Source of the DNA: a virus
DNA: 58,097 bases
Direction: 5' to 3' (one strand)
IMG/VR virus record: IMGVR_UViG_3300044684_000351
Location: 1-58,097 of that record
Below the pieces are notes generated by a model. That model did not search any database and was not told the origin of the DNA. It saw only the letters and a program-made list of their open reading frames with translations. Shown here one piece after another: positions 7,453 through 16,075 of this stretch (the first letter of the stretch is position 1; each line of letters opens with the position of its first letter). The position numbers and the translations under genes are program-made.

Positions 7453-7695
7453 ATGCCGCCGCGCGATCCTAAAACTGGGAAGTTTGTAAAAGTAAAATAT
7501 GTCTTCACAGAACAAGAAAAAGATAGTTTAAGAGAGTGGCGGAACAAATTTACAAATGAACATGAATATCCCAAAGAAAAAGTCTGGGAAAAATCTTATG
7601 GAATAAAAACCCGGACGAATTATTGGAATTATCTTTTCGTCGGGGTTTTCGGCCTTATTTGCATTTTAATCGGTTATGAATTAGGAGTTTGGTAA
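7453..7695 (+). CDS. C-terminally anchored membrane protein (80 aa)
   Basis: A basic N-terminal section (DPKTGKFVKVKY), a charged middle and a C-terminal membrane helix (YLFVGVFGLICILIGYELG). AGGAG lies upstream of the ATG. It may act at the inner face of the membrane. No family recognised. Confidence 0.7.
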   Translation: MPPRDPKTGKFVKVKYVFTEQEKDSLREWRNKFTNEHEYPKEKVWEKSYGIKTRTNYWNYLFVGVFGLICILIGYELGVW

Positions 7696-7875
7696 ATGGA
7701 ACTTTCAGAATATGATCTTGAAAATTATAAAAAGCTTTTAGCTTTCATTGAACTAGCTAAACATAATTCGCCAGGACGCCAAATGATTGAAATAAAAACG
7801 GAGGGAACTGATCCATACTGTTCCCTCCGAATACATGCAAGTACGTTTAAAAAACTTATAATTGAGCAAGTTTAA
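7696..7875 (+). CDS. Hypothetical protein (59 aa), last gene of the plus block
   Basis: The ATG follows the preceding stop directly. The protein is short and helical at its N-terminus with a beta-type end. Its last 20 bases overlap the convergent lipase gene on the other strand. A nine-pair hairpin lies inside the coding region and may end plus-strand transcription. Confidence 0.65.
   Translation: MELSEYDLENYKKLLAFIELAKHNSPGRQMIEIKTEGTDPYCSLRIHASTFKKLIIEQV
7800..7828. terminator. Hairpin at the convergence of early and late blocks
   Basis: GGAGGGAAC and GTTCCCTCC pair perfectly around an 11-base loop, inside the last plus-strand gene and just before the convergent minus gene ends. No uridine tract follows on either strand, so it is either a factor-assisted terminator or an RNA-stability element. 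Confidence 0.45.
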
Positions 7876-8563
7876 CCCAATCTTCTAAATACTTTTCCGG
7901 CTTGTGATCTTCAATACTTTCATCCCACCACGGCCATTTTTCAACGTATTCCGGCGCGTTAGATGTTAAATGAAGTATCGGCGTTTGTTGAATAAACTTT
8001 GGCGCGAGAATAGGATGATTAAGAGCAAAATCACATTCGCGGCCAATAACAATTGATTCGCCGTACCGGGCATTCAACGTGGCGCTAAAGTCTTTGTCCA
8101 TCCCGCATGGCGGGGCGAGCGCAATCCGCGTAAGCTTAACGTTATCGGGAACGCGCGCGGCGGCAAGCAACGTCCGAATGCCTCCCATGGAATGTCCAAC
8201 GATGTATGTGCGCGGCGTCCAGGGAATGACCGCGGCGTCGAGCAATGACCACAACGGCGCGGCGTACCCGTCCATAGCGAAGCCCGGCACGCCTTGCGCC
8301 GTCACTTCCTCAAACCGTTCATTATCCAAAAGTTGCGCTAAACTAAATCCATCTGTAAATTGCGTGCCGCGCACCCCAAGCACCAAATCCCCATTCCGTC
8401 GTACCACCGTAATAAAACACTCTCCATTTCCAATAACTTTAACAAACTCCATCCCATAACTAACCACCAAATCATGACACTTACTAACATCCAACTCATA
8501 TGCGCCTTCACACGCAAGCTGAATAAGAGGAAGTAATTCTTTAAAATTAGGCATATTATTCAT
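7856..8563 (-). CDS. Class 3 lipase-like alpha/beta hydrolase
   Basis: A 235-residue protein with VRGTQF before the nucleophile elbow, the elbow GHSMGG (Ser near residue 125), an Asp in REDF-like context (ECDFALNHP) and a late His (EDHKPEKYL), which together give a Ser-Asp-His triad in the lipase 3 order. There is no signal peptide. It follows the lysis genes on the late strand, separated by a terminator and an inserted endonuclease gene. A role in attacking host lipids during exit, or as a virion enzyme, is inferred. GGAG precedes the ATG. Confidence 0.75.
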   Translation of the reverse strand: MNNMPNFKELLPLIQLACEGAYELDVSKCHDLVVSYGMEFVKVIGNGECFITVVRRNGDLVLGVRGTQFTDGFSLAQLLDNERFEEVTAQGVPGFAMDGYAAPLWSLLDAAVIPWTPRTYIVGHSMGGIRTLLAAARVPDNVKLTRIALAPPCGMDKDFSATLNARYGESIVIGRECDFALNHPILAPKFIQQTPILHLTSNAPEYVEKWPWWDESIEDHKPEKYLEDWVKLAQL

Positions 8564-8577
8564 TATAAATCTCCAAA

Positions 8578-8919
8578 ATGCACGAAAAATATTACGTATA
8601 TCATTTAATTAACCCAATAAATTTAACTCCATTTTATGTGGGTAAAACCTATTCACTTAATAGGCGATTAAAACAACATTTAAAATTAACAACTCCAACA
8701 AGCGCAAAAGCAATAAAAATTTTACTTGAAAATAATATTATACCAATAATAGAAGAAATATATAATTGTAAATATGAAATTCAAGCATTAAAAATGGAAC
8801 AATTTTTTATTAAAAATTATAAAGAACGTGGAATATTTTTAACTAATCATTTATGTTGGAATAGAAAAAATTACATAAAAAATATGAATATTTTAAAAAA
8901 TAATATTAAAATAAAATAA
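8578..8919 (+). CDS. GIY-YIG homing-type endonuclease
   Basis: A 113-residue protein starting with the GIY-YIG core YYVYHLINP ... PFYVGKT, then LNRRLKQHL and a Glu in KMEQFFI. It is extremely AT-rich and on the opposite strand to its late neighbours, wedged between the lipase start (15 bases away) and the terminator of the lysis operon, as expected for a mobile intergenic endonuclease. No associated intron is seen. Confidence 0.85.
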   Translation: MHEKYYVYHLINPINLTPFYVGKTYSLNRRLKQHLKLTTPTSAKAIKILLENNIIPIIEEIYNCKYEIQALKMEQFFIKNYKERGIFLTNHLCWNRKNYIKNMNILKNNIKIK

Positions 8920-8949
8920 AGGGAGGGCGCGAAACCCTCCCTAAATTTT
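8920..8949. terminator. Bidirectional rho-independent terminator
   Basis: AGGGAGGG and CCCTCCCT pair over eight bases around CGCGAAA. On the plus strand AAATTTTT follows, and on the minus strand the hairpin is followed by a T-rich run. It ends the late operon and the endonuclease gene. Confidence 0.85.
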
Positions 8950-9239
8950 TAGTTAGTTTTTCCAAGCGGCGCGGGCGTAACAGGAATTAACCCCGTTCCA
9001 ATTGCATTAGGAAGTGCGCCCGTCGCTTGAGTAATACCAGCACAAGTCGGGCTGGCATTCATCGCGGCGGAATTATCACCAAGGTGAATATAAGTAACGT
9101 TTTCTGTAAAGCCCATATAATTTGTATTAGCGCTAAAGCACCCGGAATGGGTGTCCTTGGTCACATCTGCAAGATAATCTGTTCCTGAACACGCGGAAAG
9201 CAAAAGCACTATGCCAAGCACTGCAAACTTTCTAACCAT
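8949..9239 (-). CDS. Small lipoprotein, probable o-spanin or lysis-cassette lipoprotein
   Basis: The second ATG is chosen because GGAG lies seven bases before it. The first 20 residues are a lipoprotein signal with lipobox LLSAC, so Cys-17 should be lipidated. The mature part is small, Gly/Ala/Thr-rich, with two further cysteines. It is the last gene of the lysis cassette, which fits an outer-membrane spanin subunit, but no partner with a typical i-spanin layout is certain. Confidence 0.7.
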   Translation of the reverse strand: MVRKFAVLGIVLLLSACSGTDYLADVTKDTHSGCFSANTNYMGFTENVTYIHLGDNSAAMNASPTCAGITQATGALPNAIGTGLIPVTPAPLGKTN

Positions 9240-9432
9240 TTCCATTCTCCGTAATAAGCATATTCAAAGCATTCTTCTGTTCATCGCTAATCGAAAGAAG
9301 ACTTGTTGCGGCGGCATTATGCAAATCCCGTTGCGCCGTCAAACTTGCAATCTGCTCATTAAACCCGTCAATTTGCTTCTGCAAATCCGCCGCTTTAGAT
9401 TGCGCCGCATTAATCATATCCTGCACGTTCAT
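9232..9432 (-). CDS. Coiled-coil lysis-cassette protein (66 aa)
   Basis: The ATG is preceded by AGGAAGG. The chain is one long predicted coiled coil (residues about 5-60, Ala/Gln/Lys-rich), with no clear membrane helix. It overlaps the lipoprotein gene by eight bases. It might pair with the lipoprotein, but without a membrane anchor an i-spanin role is doubtful. Confidence 0.65.
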   Translation of the reverse strand: MNVQDMINAAQSKAADLQKQIDGFNEQIASLTAQRDLHNAAATSLLSISDEQKNALNMLITENGNG

Positions 9433-9434
9433 TT

Positions 9435-9653
9435 TTAATTTCCTTCCTGCGTAGGGTTTTGTGGGGTCGCCGCCTTTTTGCTTTGCAAATAATGCGCCAC
9501 AAGACCGCCGGCCCCAATTAAAAGTCCAGCCGCCGCTAAAGCCTGGTTTTGATCTAAGGGTTGCAAAGGCCATTTTGTAATCCACATAAGAAATTCACCA
9601 AGCATTGCCGTAGCGGTGCCGCCGCTGGCGATAGTTAAACCTGTACTATTCAT
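9435..9653 (-). CDS. Small membrane protein of the lysis cassette (72 aa)
   Basis: Two hydrophobic stretches (about residues 5-25 and 40-57, the second Gly/Ala-rich) and a polar C-terminus. GGAG precedes the ATG. Size and place next to endolysin fit a second holin or antiholin. This is inferred from topology alone. Confidence 0.65.
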   Translation of the reverse strand: MNSTGLTIASGGTATAMLGEFLMWITKWPLQPLDQNQALAAAGLLIGAGGLVAHYLQSKKAATPQNPTQEGN

Positions 9654-9658
9654 TTTCT

Positions 9659-10111
9659 TTACTCCATGGGCGTTAAAAATAAAGCTTGTTCGGCATGTCG
9701 CCGTGCACTTAGCCCCGCGTTTTTTTCGCCGTCAACCAAGTCCCACACTAAAAACTGACTGGCCGCATCCGCGAAGTCATTATTATTGAGGTCTTTAAGC
9801 AAAGTTGAATGAGAGAAATTTCCGGCGCCAATGTTGTAAACAAGACTAACTAGCGCTGCAAATTGGTTATCATTAAGAAGCACATGAACGTAATATTGCA
9901 CATAACCTTCGGCATCATGAAGGTTTTCTTGAAACCATGCATTCGCCTGTTCTTGTGTGCAAGTCATACCTTCACTTACGCCCTGCGTATGCCCCCATCC
10001 AATTGTCCAAACGCCGCCTTGATCCAAATACGACGTTAATTTACATCCTTCCTCACCATGAATTAAATTTGCTAAATGTTGAAGTAAATTCGGAGTAACT
10101 TGCCGCAACAT
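9659..10111 (-). CDS. Endolysin, GH24 lysozyme
   Basis: A 150-residue T4-lysozyme-type muramidase. The catalytic region has the expected Glu-x8-Asp-x5-Thr spacing (EEGCKLTSYLDQGGVWTIGW), followed by GWGHTQG and the conserved QFAALVSLVYNIGAG helix. There is no signal sequence, so release needs a holin. It starts next to the holin candidate stop. Confidence 0.92.
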   Translation of the reverse strand: MLRQVTPNLLQHLANLIHGEEGCKLTSYLDQGGVWTIGWGHTQGVSEGMTCTQEQANAWFQENLHDAEGYVQYYVHVLLNDNQFAALVSLVYNIGAGNFSHSTLLKDLNNNDFADAASQFLVWDLVDGEKNAGLSARRHAEQALFLTPME

Positions 10112-10357
10112 TCAATCCTCCTCATCTTCAAAATCCGTCGCGCGCGATTTTTGTTTGCGGCGTAATCCAATAAAAACGAGAAACTGCATAAGAAGTTTAT
10201 ACATACGCAATCCAAGTACAATCGCCGTAGCAATAAGTACAAACGCGCGCAACCCAGGTTCAAATAAATTTAACCACCAAGGACTAAGCGCCCCACTAAC
10301 AACCATAACTCCATCCATAATATGATGCCCTACACCCTCAGTTGGCGTTTTATTCAT
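10112..10357 (-). CDS. Holin candidate (81 aa)
   Basis: The start is taken at the ATG after GGGGAAATGA. Residues about 36-66 give one long or two short membrane helices, preceded by an amphipathic Trp-rich segment and followed by a basic then acidic tail (RRKQK ... EDEED), a layout common in holins. It lies directly before the endolysin gene. Confidence 0.7.
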   Translation of the reverse strand: MNKTPTEGVGHHIMDGVMVVSGALSPWWLNLFEPGLRAFVLIATAIVLGLRMYKLLMQFLVFIGLRRKQKSRATDFEDEED

Positions 10358-10358
10358 T

Positions 10359-12410
10359 TCATTTCCCCTGCTTGAGTTCTTCAACTTGCGCGCTAAGTTC
10401 TTGCACTGCTTGCCATAAAATTGGAATAAGCTGATCCATGCGAAGGCCGCACAAACCGGAAGTAGGGTCTTGCGTGAAGCCTGCAAAATCCAATTGATTA
10501 CCAGCACTATCTTGAAGTCTGCTTGTCACCTCTTTAATTTTTTGCGCCGAAAAGCCAAAGTGGGTTCGCTTGCCGACGCGCGATTGCATAATAGTTTTAG
10601 TTACAAGTTTCTTTTCAGTACGCGGAACGCGATGCAAACGCTGCGTCCGTATTTCCGGCGTTGCTTCAACAATTACTTCGCCTTTTTCGTTTTTAACTTC
10701 TTCTTTGGCCGGGGTAATGTCATAAATAGGATTTCCCGCCGCGTCAAACACCGGAAATTCATCATACACTTGATGCTTAATCACATCCGGCACTTCAACT
10801 TGAATGGCCCGGCCATCCACAATTTTTGTTTCGCGACGCGTCGTTTGAATTTCTTCAAATACCGGAACGTCTTCTTCTTGAGTAACTTCAATCGGCTCCA
10901 TACCGCCGTCTTTATGCTTATATGCAATTGGATCGGTATTTTTCACCAACTCCAACATATTTTGCGGAAGCGGCGCGATATCAAATTTTACATTCTCATC
11001 CGAAGTATTAATTGTACCAGTCGCCGCGTATACAACGCTCCAACGTTGCAAAGAAGTTCCCAAGGAAACAACGTTATCACTTCCGGTATAAACGGCGGTA
11101 GTCGCGTTAAGCTGCACATTAGTCCAATGCGTACTGTCGCCTATAATCACACTAGCGCCGCTAGCTTCGATGAGATTATATTGCGCCGTTCCGCCGGCAT
11201 TTACGCCATAAACGCCCGTACCTTGTCCAACCAAAAGCCCCTGACTAACGCCCGAAGACGCTTGAGAAAGGTCAATAAGCGCTCCGCTTTTACTGCCATA
11301 AATCTTCATTCCATTGACAATTCCAGTGGAAGTATCAAGGAACGCGGCGTTAAGGAAATTCGTGCCAGCGACGGCAAAACCATACCAGCATCCGCCCGCA
11401 AAACTTACGGCAGCAAAACCAGAAGTAGTTTTATTCGTACCACCCATGGACGCGATTGCGCCGTAGCAGGAAACGGCAGGGCCGGTTACAAGATCCGCGT
11501 AATCACTGCCAGAATTATTATTAACGTCAATTTCATATCCATCCGCGTTATAAAGTCCGGCGGCGGCGGTCGCAACAGTAGTTACTGTGTTAATTGCCCA
11601 AATATTCGACGTGCCGGTATTACCAGTCATACCTGCGTAAAGAGCAACCTTGTCGGCATAATTTGGCGGCCCGGCATTAGCACTCCCAGTTGCGGACGTA
11701 AATCCAAGGCAAACCATAAATTCGCGAGTAGTGGCAGATGCTGCGTTAGTTTGAACGTTAAAGGAAGTAAGAGTTGTGATGGCAGCATTTCCCGTTGGAC
11801 TGACTGAAATCGACGGGGAAGTTGTAATACTATCATTAAAAATTGCTGGCGGCGGCGACATAATATCAAAATTAGTGCCGTTCCAAGTAATTAAAGTTGT
11901 CACACCAGAATGCAACAAGTTTGCCGGAACTGAACTACTTCCGCGAAAATTTGCCGTTTGAAATCCGAGACCAGAAATATTAATATCAACGGGGTTATTT
12001 CCGGAATTGGCCGCAGACGCAATAAATTCAAAGTTTTGGCCGGCAACAAGTGCAGTGATAGCGGGAGTGGGGGTAAGGGTAATACTATCTCCACTGCCTC
12101 CCGCAAGTCCACACCAAAGCACGACTTGACCTTGAAGCACAGATGTTAAATCCTGCGTTTGCGCGTCCCATTGAAGATTGCCAGCGCTATCATAAACCTG
12201 TTGACGATACGCGCCAGCGCCGTAAATAACTGCCTCGCCATTTGCATCAAGCACAATCGGATTAGTATTTAACTGCGTTTGGCCCGCGTCTTTCCACGTA
12301 TTTTTCAGCGTGGTAGTGTTGGGAATATACATATAAACGGAGCCGCCCGCCAATGGCTGCCCATTACCGTTAAAGAATTGTTGTTTTGCATTAGGAAGAA
12401 GGGTAGCCAT
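10359..12410 (-). CDS. Tail fibre/spike with C-terminal S74 intramolecular chaperone
   Basis: A 683-residue virion protein. The N-terminal 90 residues match the phage fibre head that starts LLPNAKQQFFNGNGQPLAG. The middle is Ser/Thr/Gly/Ala-rich fibre sequence. Residues about 500-680 are a Peptidase_S74 chaperone (SDENVKFDIAPL, HFGFSAQKIKEV), which normally cuts itself off after trimer folding. A long Glu/Val/Lys-rich insertion splits the S74 domain. A stretch with GYEIDVNNNSG resembles one in the neighbouring fibre gene. It probably binds the host receptor. Confidence 0.87.
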   Translation of the reverse strand: MATLLPNAKQQFFNGNGQPLAGGSVYMYIPNTTTLKNTWKDAGQTQLNTNPIVLDANGEAVIYGAGAYRQQVYDSAGNLQWDAQTQDLTSVLQGQVVLWCGLAGGSGDSITLTPTPAITALVAGQNFEFIASAANSGNNPVDINISGLGFQTANFRGSSSVPANLLHSGVTTLITWNGTNFDIMSPPPAIFNDSITTSPSISVSPTGNAAITTLTSFNVQTNAASATTREFMVCLGFTSATGSANAGPPNYADKVALYAGMTGNTGTSNIWAINTVTTVATAAAGLYNADGYEIDVNNNSGSDYADLVTGPAVSCYGAIASMGGTNKTTSGFAAVSFAGGCWYGFAVAGTNFLNAAFLDTSTGIVNGMKIYGSKSGALIDLSQASSGVSQGLLVGQGTGVYGVNAGGTAQYNLIEASGASVIIGDSTHWTNVQLNATTAVYTGSDNVVSLGTSLQRWSVVYAATGTINTSDENVKFDIAPLPQNMLELVKNTDPIAYKHKDGGMEPIEVTQEEDVPVFEEIQTTRRETKIVDGRAIQVEVPDVIKHQVYDEFPVFDAAGNPIYDITPAKEEVKNEKGEVIVEATPEIRTQRLHRVPRTEKKLVTKTIMQSRVGKRTHFGFSAQKIKEVTSRLQDSAGNQLDFAGFTQDPTSGLCGLRMDQLIPILWQAVQELSAQVEELKQGK

Positions 12411-12422
12411 TTTAAAGGTTCC

Positions 12423-12758
12423 TTATTGGGACTGGAAACCGGAAATGAAAGCATTTAAAGAAGAGGCGACGGACGCTGAAGCCTTAATACTTTCACCTGA
12501 TTTAAGTACAAGATTAGCAAGCGCCGCCGCGACGAATTGTTCTCCAGCGCTAATGGGTTGTTGATTAATGAGAGTAAAATTCGTCACGCCATCTGCGAGA
12601 AATTTCTGTACGGTAAGCAAAACAGGTACGGTTAAGAGACTTGAAAAAACCGCGCGCCGAATTGTCACTAAAGCCGAGGCAGGGGCAATATATAAATTCG
12701 TCGGCACCGTACTAATCAACTGTCCGCTGCAAAGTTCAATTGGTAGTGTCTGTGCCAT
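12423..12758 (-). CDS. Small virion-associated protein (111 aa)
   Basis: The start is at the ATG after GGAGTTACAG. Ser/Ala/Leu/Val-rich beta-type sequence with ALVTIRRAV in the middle, resembling phage proteins that decorate fibres or necks. It lies between the two fibre genes. A structural role is inferred. Confidence 0.65.
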   Translation of the reverse strand: MAQTLPIELCSGQLISTVPTNLYIAPASALVTIRRAVFSSLLTVPVLLTVQKFLADGVTNFTLINQQPISAGEQFVAAALANLVLKSGESIKASASVASSLNAFISGFQSQ

Positions 12759-12891
12759 TTTTCTGTAACTCCGCGAGTTTCTCAGCCATAGATTTATTTT
12801 GTTCTTGAAGAGTTTCAATTTGAGATGAAAGAGTAATAACCTGCAACATCAAATCACCAATCATCATTTTAAGTTTAGTTTGGGCGTCCAT
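12736..12891 (-). CDS. Coiled-coil protein (51 aa)
   Basis: Almost wholly a helical coiled coil (Gln/Leu/Glu-rich). AAGGAT lies upstream of the ATG. It overlaps the next gene by 23 bases. Possibly a fibre assembly helper, unproven. Confidence 0.6.
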   Translation of the reverse strand: MDAQTKLKMMIGDLMLQVITLSSQIETLQEQNKSMAEKLAELQKNGTDTTN

Positions 12892-12902
12892 TTTATTTAT
12901 CC

Positions 12903-14399
12903 TTAATTGTTGTAGTAGGGAATTTTGATGGGCGTGCCGCCATTGTAGAAGATCAGGAAGCCGGCAGGGTTGGCAGGAAGCGTTTGGGCGCCTGTCGTGG
13001 CGGAGGTCGCGGTCGCTCCGGTGTTCCAATTGATCGGCGAGCGCTGATAGATCGCGCCCGAATAATCGACGCTATAGTAGGCGTTCTGGCTCTGATCGAC
13101 GATGCAGGCGGTGCCGATTGCGGTTCCGCCCGTGAACCAGATGCCCTTGTCCCATTGCGCATTATTAGGACCGCCTGCTGGCCCTGTTCCGGTGATCCAT
13201 AGAGCCGCTGTAGCGGAATTATTGCTGGCCCCAGTGATCGCGATTCCCGTGGCCTGGGCTGTATGACCGCCGATCGTTGTTGGCGATGACAGATTTACGC
13301 CAGTATTGTTGTTGAGGTCGATTTCCAGGCCCTGCGCCACATAGCCAGTGCTAGCCATAGAGCCGGAATCGAGGACATTTACACCGTAAAGAGCCCATGT
13401 ATCACCAGAGCCTGCCTTGCCCTCAATCATGCCGGCGAATGCAACCTTATCGCGTGTCGGCGAGCCAGACTGATTGCCGCCCAGCGTGGAGGTGAAGAAG
13501 ACGCCAGCAAGGATTTCGCGTTCGGCCGACTGCTGAGTGGTGGCCGAGGTATAAAACGAACAGTTGGTGGTGAAATTGGTGCCAGAGGCCCAGTTCGAGG
13601 TTTGATAGGACTGGTCTCCGGCATAGCCGATCGAGCTTGCCCAGGTGATGTCGGTGCCATTCGACCGCAGCATCTGCCCGGTGCTGCCTAGACCCAGCGC
13701 CGCCCAATTAGCTGCACCCCTGTAGAGTATGTTACCCCTTGTGTTGCCCATATCGTGATCAAAAATACTTGTTAAAGAATTTGCCGCCGGAACTGCTGCA
13801 ACGCCGGAAATATTACTTAAAAGCGTAGCATCTGCGATTTGAGGGAACATCGCAAGAGTGAGATTTTCCCAAAGAATGTCCGTACCATTGCTTGCAAGTA
13901 TTTGATTATTTGATCCGAGAGCTAATGCTGCCCAATTTGCTGCGCCACGATAAAGAATATCGCCACGCGCACTGCCCATCGCACTATCAAGAAATGCTGT
14001 TTCGGTTGTAGCAGTAGGCTGAGCAAGTGCCCCAGAAATATTTGCAAGAAAAGTATTATTTGCAATATTAGGTAAACTTCCACTACTACCGCTGCCACTT
14101 GCCGTAGAACTGAACGCTGCTCCCCAGATATTTCCCCAAGGATTATTTATAGTTGGGTCCGACACTTCATTTTGCGTAGCGAGGCCGTAAAGATTTTGAA
14201 CTGGATTACGCCATTCATCTTGCTCCGACATAGCTTCTTGAATTTGAGCGGAAGGGCCGCTGTCCGAAGAAGTTCCAGTTGTGCCGCCGGTACGTTCATA
14301 AAGCGCGCGAAGAAATTGAAACCATGGCGTCTCAAGTGTGCCCGTTTTTGGGTCCACAAACGGCATTGAAATATTTGGAAAGCCTTGGTTAGTTATCAT
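12903..14399 (-). CDS. Tail fibre protein with mosaic C-terminus (498 aa)
   Basis: The N-terminal 60 residues (PWFQFLRALYERTGG) look like a fibre attachment domain. Two copies of a repeat with ILYRGAANWAAL lie near residues 150 and 220. The C-terminal 250 residues contain GLEIDLNNNTG and end in a compact beta tip. The DNA from about 13735 down to the stop is much GC-richer than the rest of the gene and its neighbours, with long open frames on both strands, so the tip was probably acquired by recombination. Receptor binding is inferred. Confidence 0.82.
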   Translation of the reverse strand: MITNQGFPNISMPFVDPKTGTLETPWFQFLRALYERTGGTTGTSSDSGPSAQIQEAMSEQDEWRNPVQNLYGLATQNEVSDPTINNPWGNIWGAAFSSTASGSGSSGSLPNIANNTFLANISGALAQPTATTETAFLDSAMGSARGDILYRGAANWAALALGSNNQILASNGTDILWENLTLAMFPQIADATLLSNISGVAAVPAANSLTSIFDHDMGNTRGNILYRGAANWAALGLGSTGQMLRSNGTDITWASSIGYAGDQSYQTSNWASGTNFTTNCSFYTSATTQQSAEREILAGVFFTSTLGGNQSGSPTRDKVAFAGMIEGKAGSGDTWALYGVNVLDSGSMASTGYVAQGLEIDLNNNTGVNLSSPTTIGGHTAQATGIAITGASNNSATAALWITGTGPAGGPNNAQWDKGIWFTGGTAIGTACIVDQSQNAYYSVDYSGAIYQRSPINWNTGATATSATTGAQTLPANPAGFLIFYNGGTPIKIPYYNN

Positions 14400-16075
14400 T
14401 TTTGGTTCGCAATATCGGCAGAAAGGGAAGAAGCAAGCGGATTATAAGTTGGTGTTTGGCCGAGGGCTTGACGAAGAAGTTGATTTTTATACCAATCAGT
14501 GTCAAGAAGTGCGCGCGAAGCTTTAGGAGCAGCGGCAATTAATCCGCCAACACCTAGTGCCGTACCTACAGTTGGAAGGTCTGTAATAGACATATTAGGT
14601 AAAAGTCCATGTTCAAGTGCTAACGTTCCCGCGCCGCCAACACCTGCGGTAAGAAGCTTATTGAACATAGAATTGCCTTTAGGGGCTTCTGGCGTCTTCA
14701 GCAGGCTAGCGCCGCGAAGTAAATTTTCCAAATCATCTTGATTGTTAATGCCACCTTTATAAAAATTCGGATAGTAATTACTAACGCGCGAAGTAGTAAT
14801 ACTTCCAGGATCTACGTTACCTTGTGCGTCGGGTTTAAAATCTTTTGCCATAAGCATATTTTTATACTGTGTGCGCGCGGTTCGGAGTTGGTCCGCTACA
14901 TCCGGCGGCGCAGCGCGTTCCATGGCATCGTCCATCGCACTACGAATATTCTGTGCCAAACCCTTTACGGTTGAGTTATCATTACCCAATAAATCAGAAA
15001 GTTGACCGCCAGATTTAGTAAATTGCTGATACTGGTCGCCGCTAAGTCCAGGAACAATTTGGTTCGGCGCGATATTGTTACGCGGATGAACATTATCAAT
15101 CATCCTCTGTACAGCGGCGCGTTCATAGTCAGAAAGCGCGGAGTTGTTAAGGCGCGTTTGAACATTATTAAGTTCAGTAGAGTAATTTTGGTCAAGAGGA
15201 ATAAACGGAGTTTTCGCCGCCACGTCATCAAAACTTGCGCCGATACGTTTTGCTGCGTTAGCAAAAGTATCTGCTTTAAGATCCGTGGCATTTTCACCAA
15301 AGGACTTAGCAAGCGCAGAATTAATTTGCTCTTGCTGAGAGAGGCTTCGTTTCGCAGCAGGAAATAATTGATTTACGCTCGGCTCAATTCCGCTTTTCAT
15401 GAGGTCTTGCAGAGGGCCAGCGGCAGCAGGGTTAACTTCAGGAGTTTGAAGGTGAAGAAGCGAGGCTGGAAGTCCCGCCGCTTTGGCTGCGCCAATTTCA
15501 GCGATATTAGGCGTAAGACCGCCAACAAGAGCGCCAAGAGCGCCGCCAATAATGGGGTGTTTCGACGCAATTTCTTGTCCGAATTCACTGCCGACGCCGC
15601 CAAGCGCGCCCTGAGCGCCAAGTTTAATTAAACCCGGAAGAGTGGCCGTACCGCCCGAAAGTGCCGCAATGGGAAGTTGGCCCGCCAAACCACGCGTTGC
15701 CGCCGCCGCGAGTTTAGGAATTTCGCCCGTTGGATTAGCATTTTCGGGGGAAACAACTCCAGATTTTTCAAGTAATGTAGTTACAGGCGCGATATTAGAT
15801 CCAAAACGTGTTTGATAGCTTGGATCAATTGAATTTAACAGAGGATTAGTAAAACCTGCGCCGCCAGCAATGTCAAGAAGTCCTGAAAGCCCTAAAAGCG
15901 CGTTTTGACCGAAGAAGCCTGCGCCCATGGGAGTATTAGTAGGCGCGGCAGGAGTGGGCGGCGGCGCACTCTTAATTTCCTGCTCCGCATTCGCTGGCCC
16001 CATTTTCGCGTCAAACGCAGACCATTTATCCGCGTTCGCATCTAACTTCTTATCAAAGTCTGACCAATCAGTCAT
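14396..16075 (-). CDS. Internal virion/ejection protein (559 aa)
   Basis: A large Ala/Gly/Pro-rich protein with an acidic-aromatic start (DWSDFDKKLDANADKW) typical of phage ejectosome proteins, then Gly-rich hydrophobic stretches (IIGGALGALVGG) that could insert in membranes, and a helical C-terminus. It takes the place of P22 gp16/gp20 after the tail accessory genes. It is likely to be injected with DNA and to help form the channel. Identification is by position and composition. Confidence 0.72.
   Translation of the reverse strand: MTDWSDFDKKLDANADKWSAFDAKMGPANAEQEIKSAPPPTPAAPTNTPMGAGFFGQNALLGLSGLLDIAGGAGFTNPLLNSIDPSYQTRFGSNIAPVTTLLEKSGVVSPENANPTGEIPKLAAAATRGLAGQLPIAALSGGTATLPGLIKLGAQGALGGVGSEFGQEIASKHPIIGGALGALVGGLTPNIAEIGAAKAAGLPASLLHLQTPEVNPAAAGPLQDLMKSGIEPSVNQLFPAAKRSLSQQEQINSALAKSFGENATDLKADTFANAAKRIGASFDDVAAKTPFIPLDQNYSTELNNVQTRLNNSALSDYERAAVQRMIDNVHPRNNIAPNQIVPGLSGDQYQQFTKSGGQLSDLLGNDNSTVKGLAQNIRSAMDDAMERAAPPDVADQLRTARTQYKNMLMAKDFKPDAQGNVDPGSITTSRVSNYYPNFYKGGINNQDDLENLLRGASLLKTPEAPKGNSMFNKLLTAGVGGAGTLALEHGLLPNMSITDLPTVGTALGVGGLIAAAPKASRALLDTDWYKNQLLRQALGQTPTYNPLASSLSADIANQK

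Noticed and set aside
10470-11807. 445-codon plus-strand frame opposite the S74 fibre
   Set aside because: It is a shadow of the fibre gene: no ribosome site, Arg/Asn/Ser-rich nonsense, and the opposite strand has clear domains.
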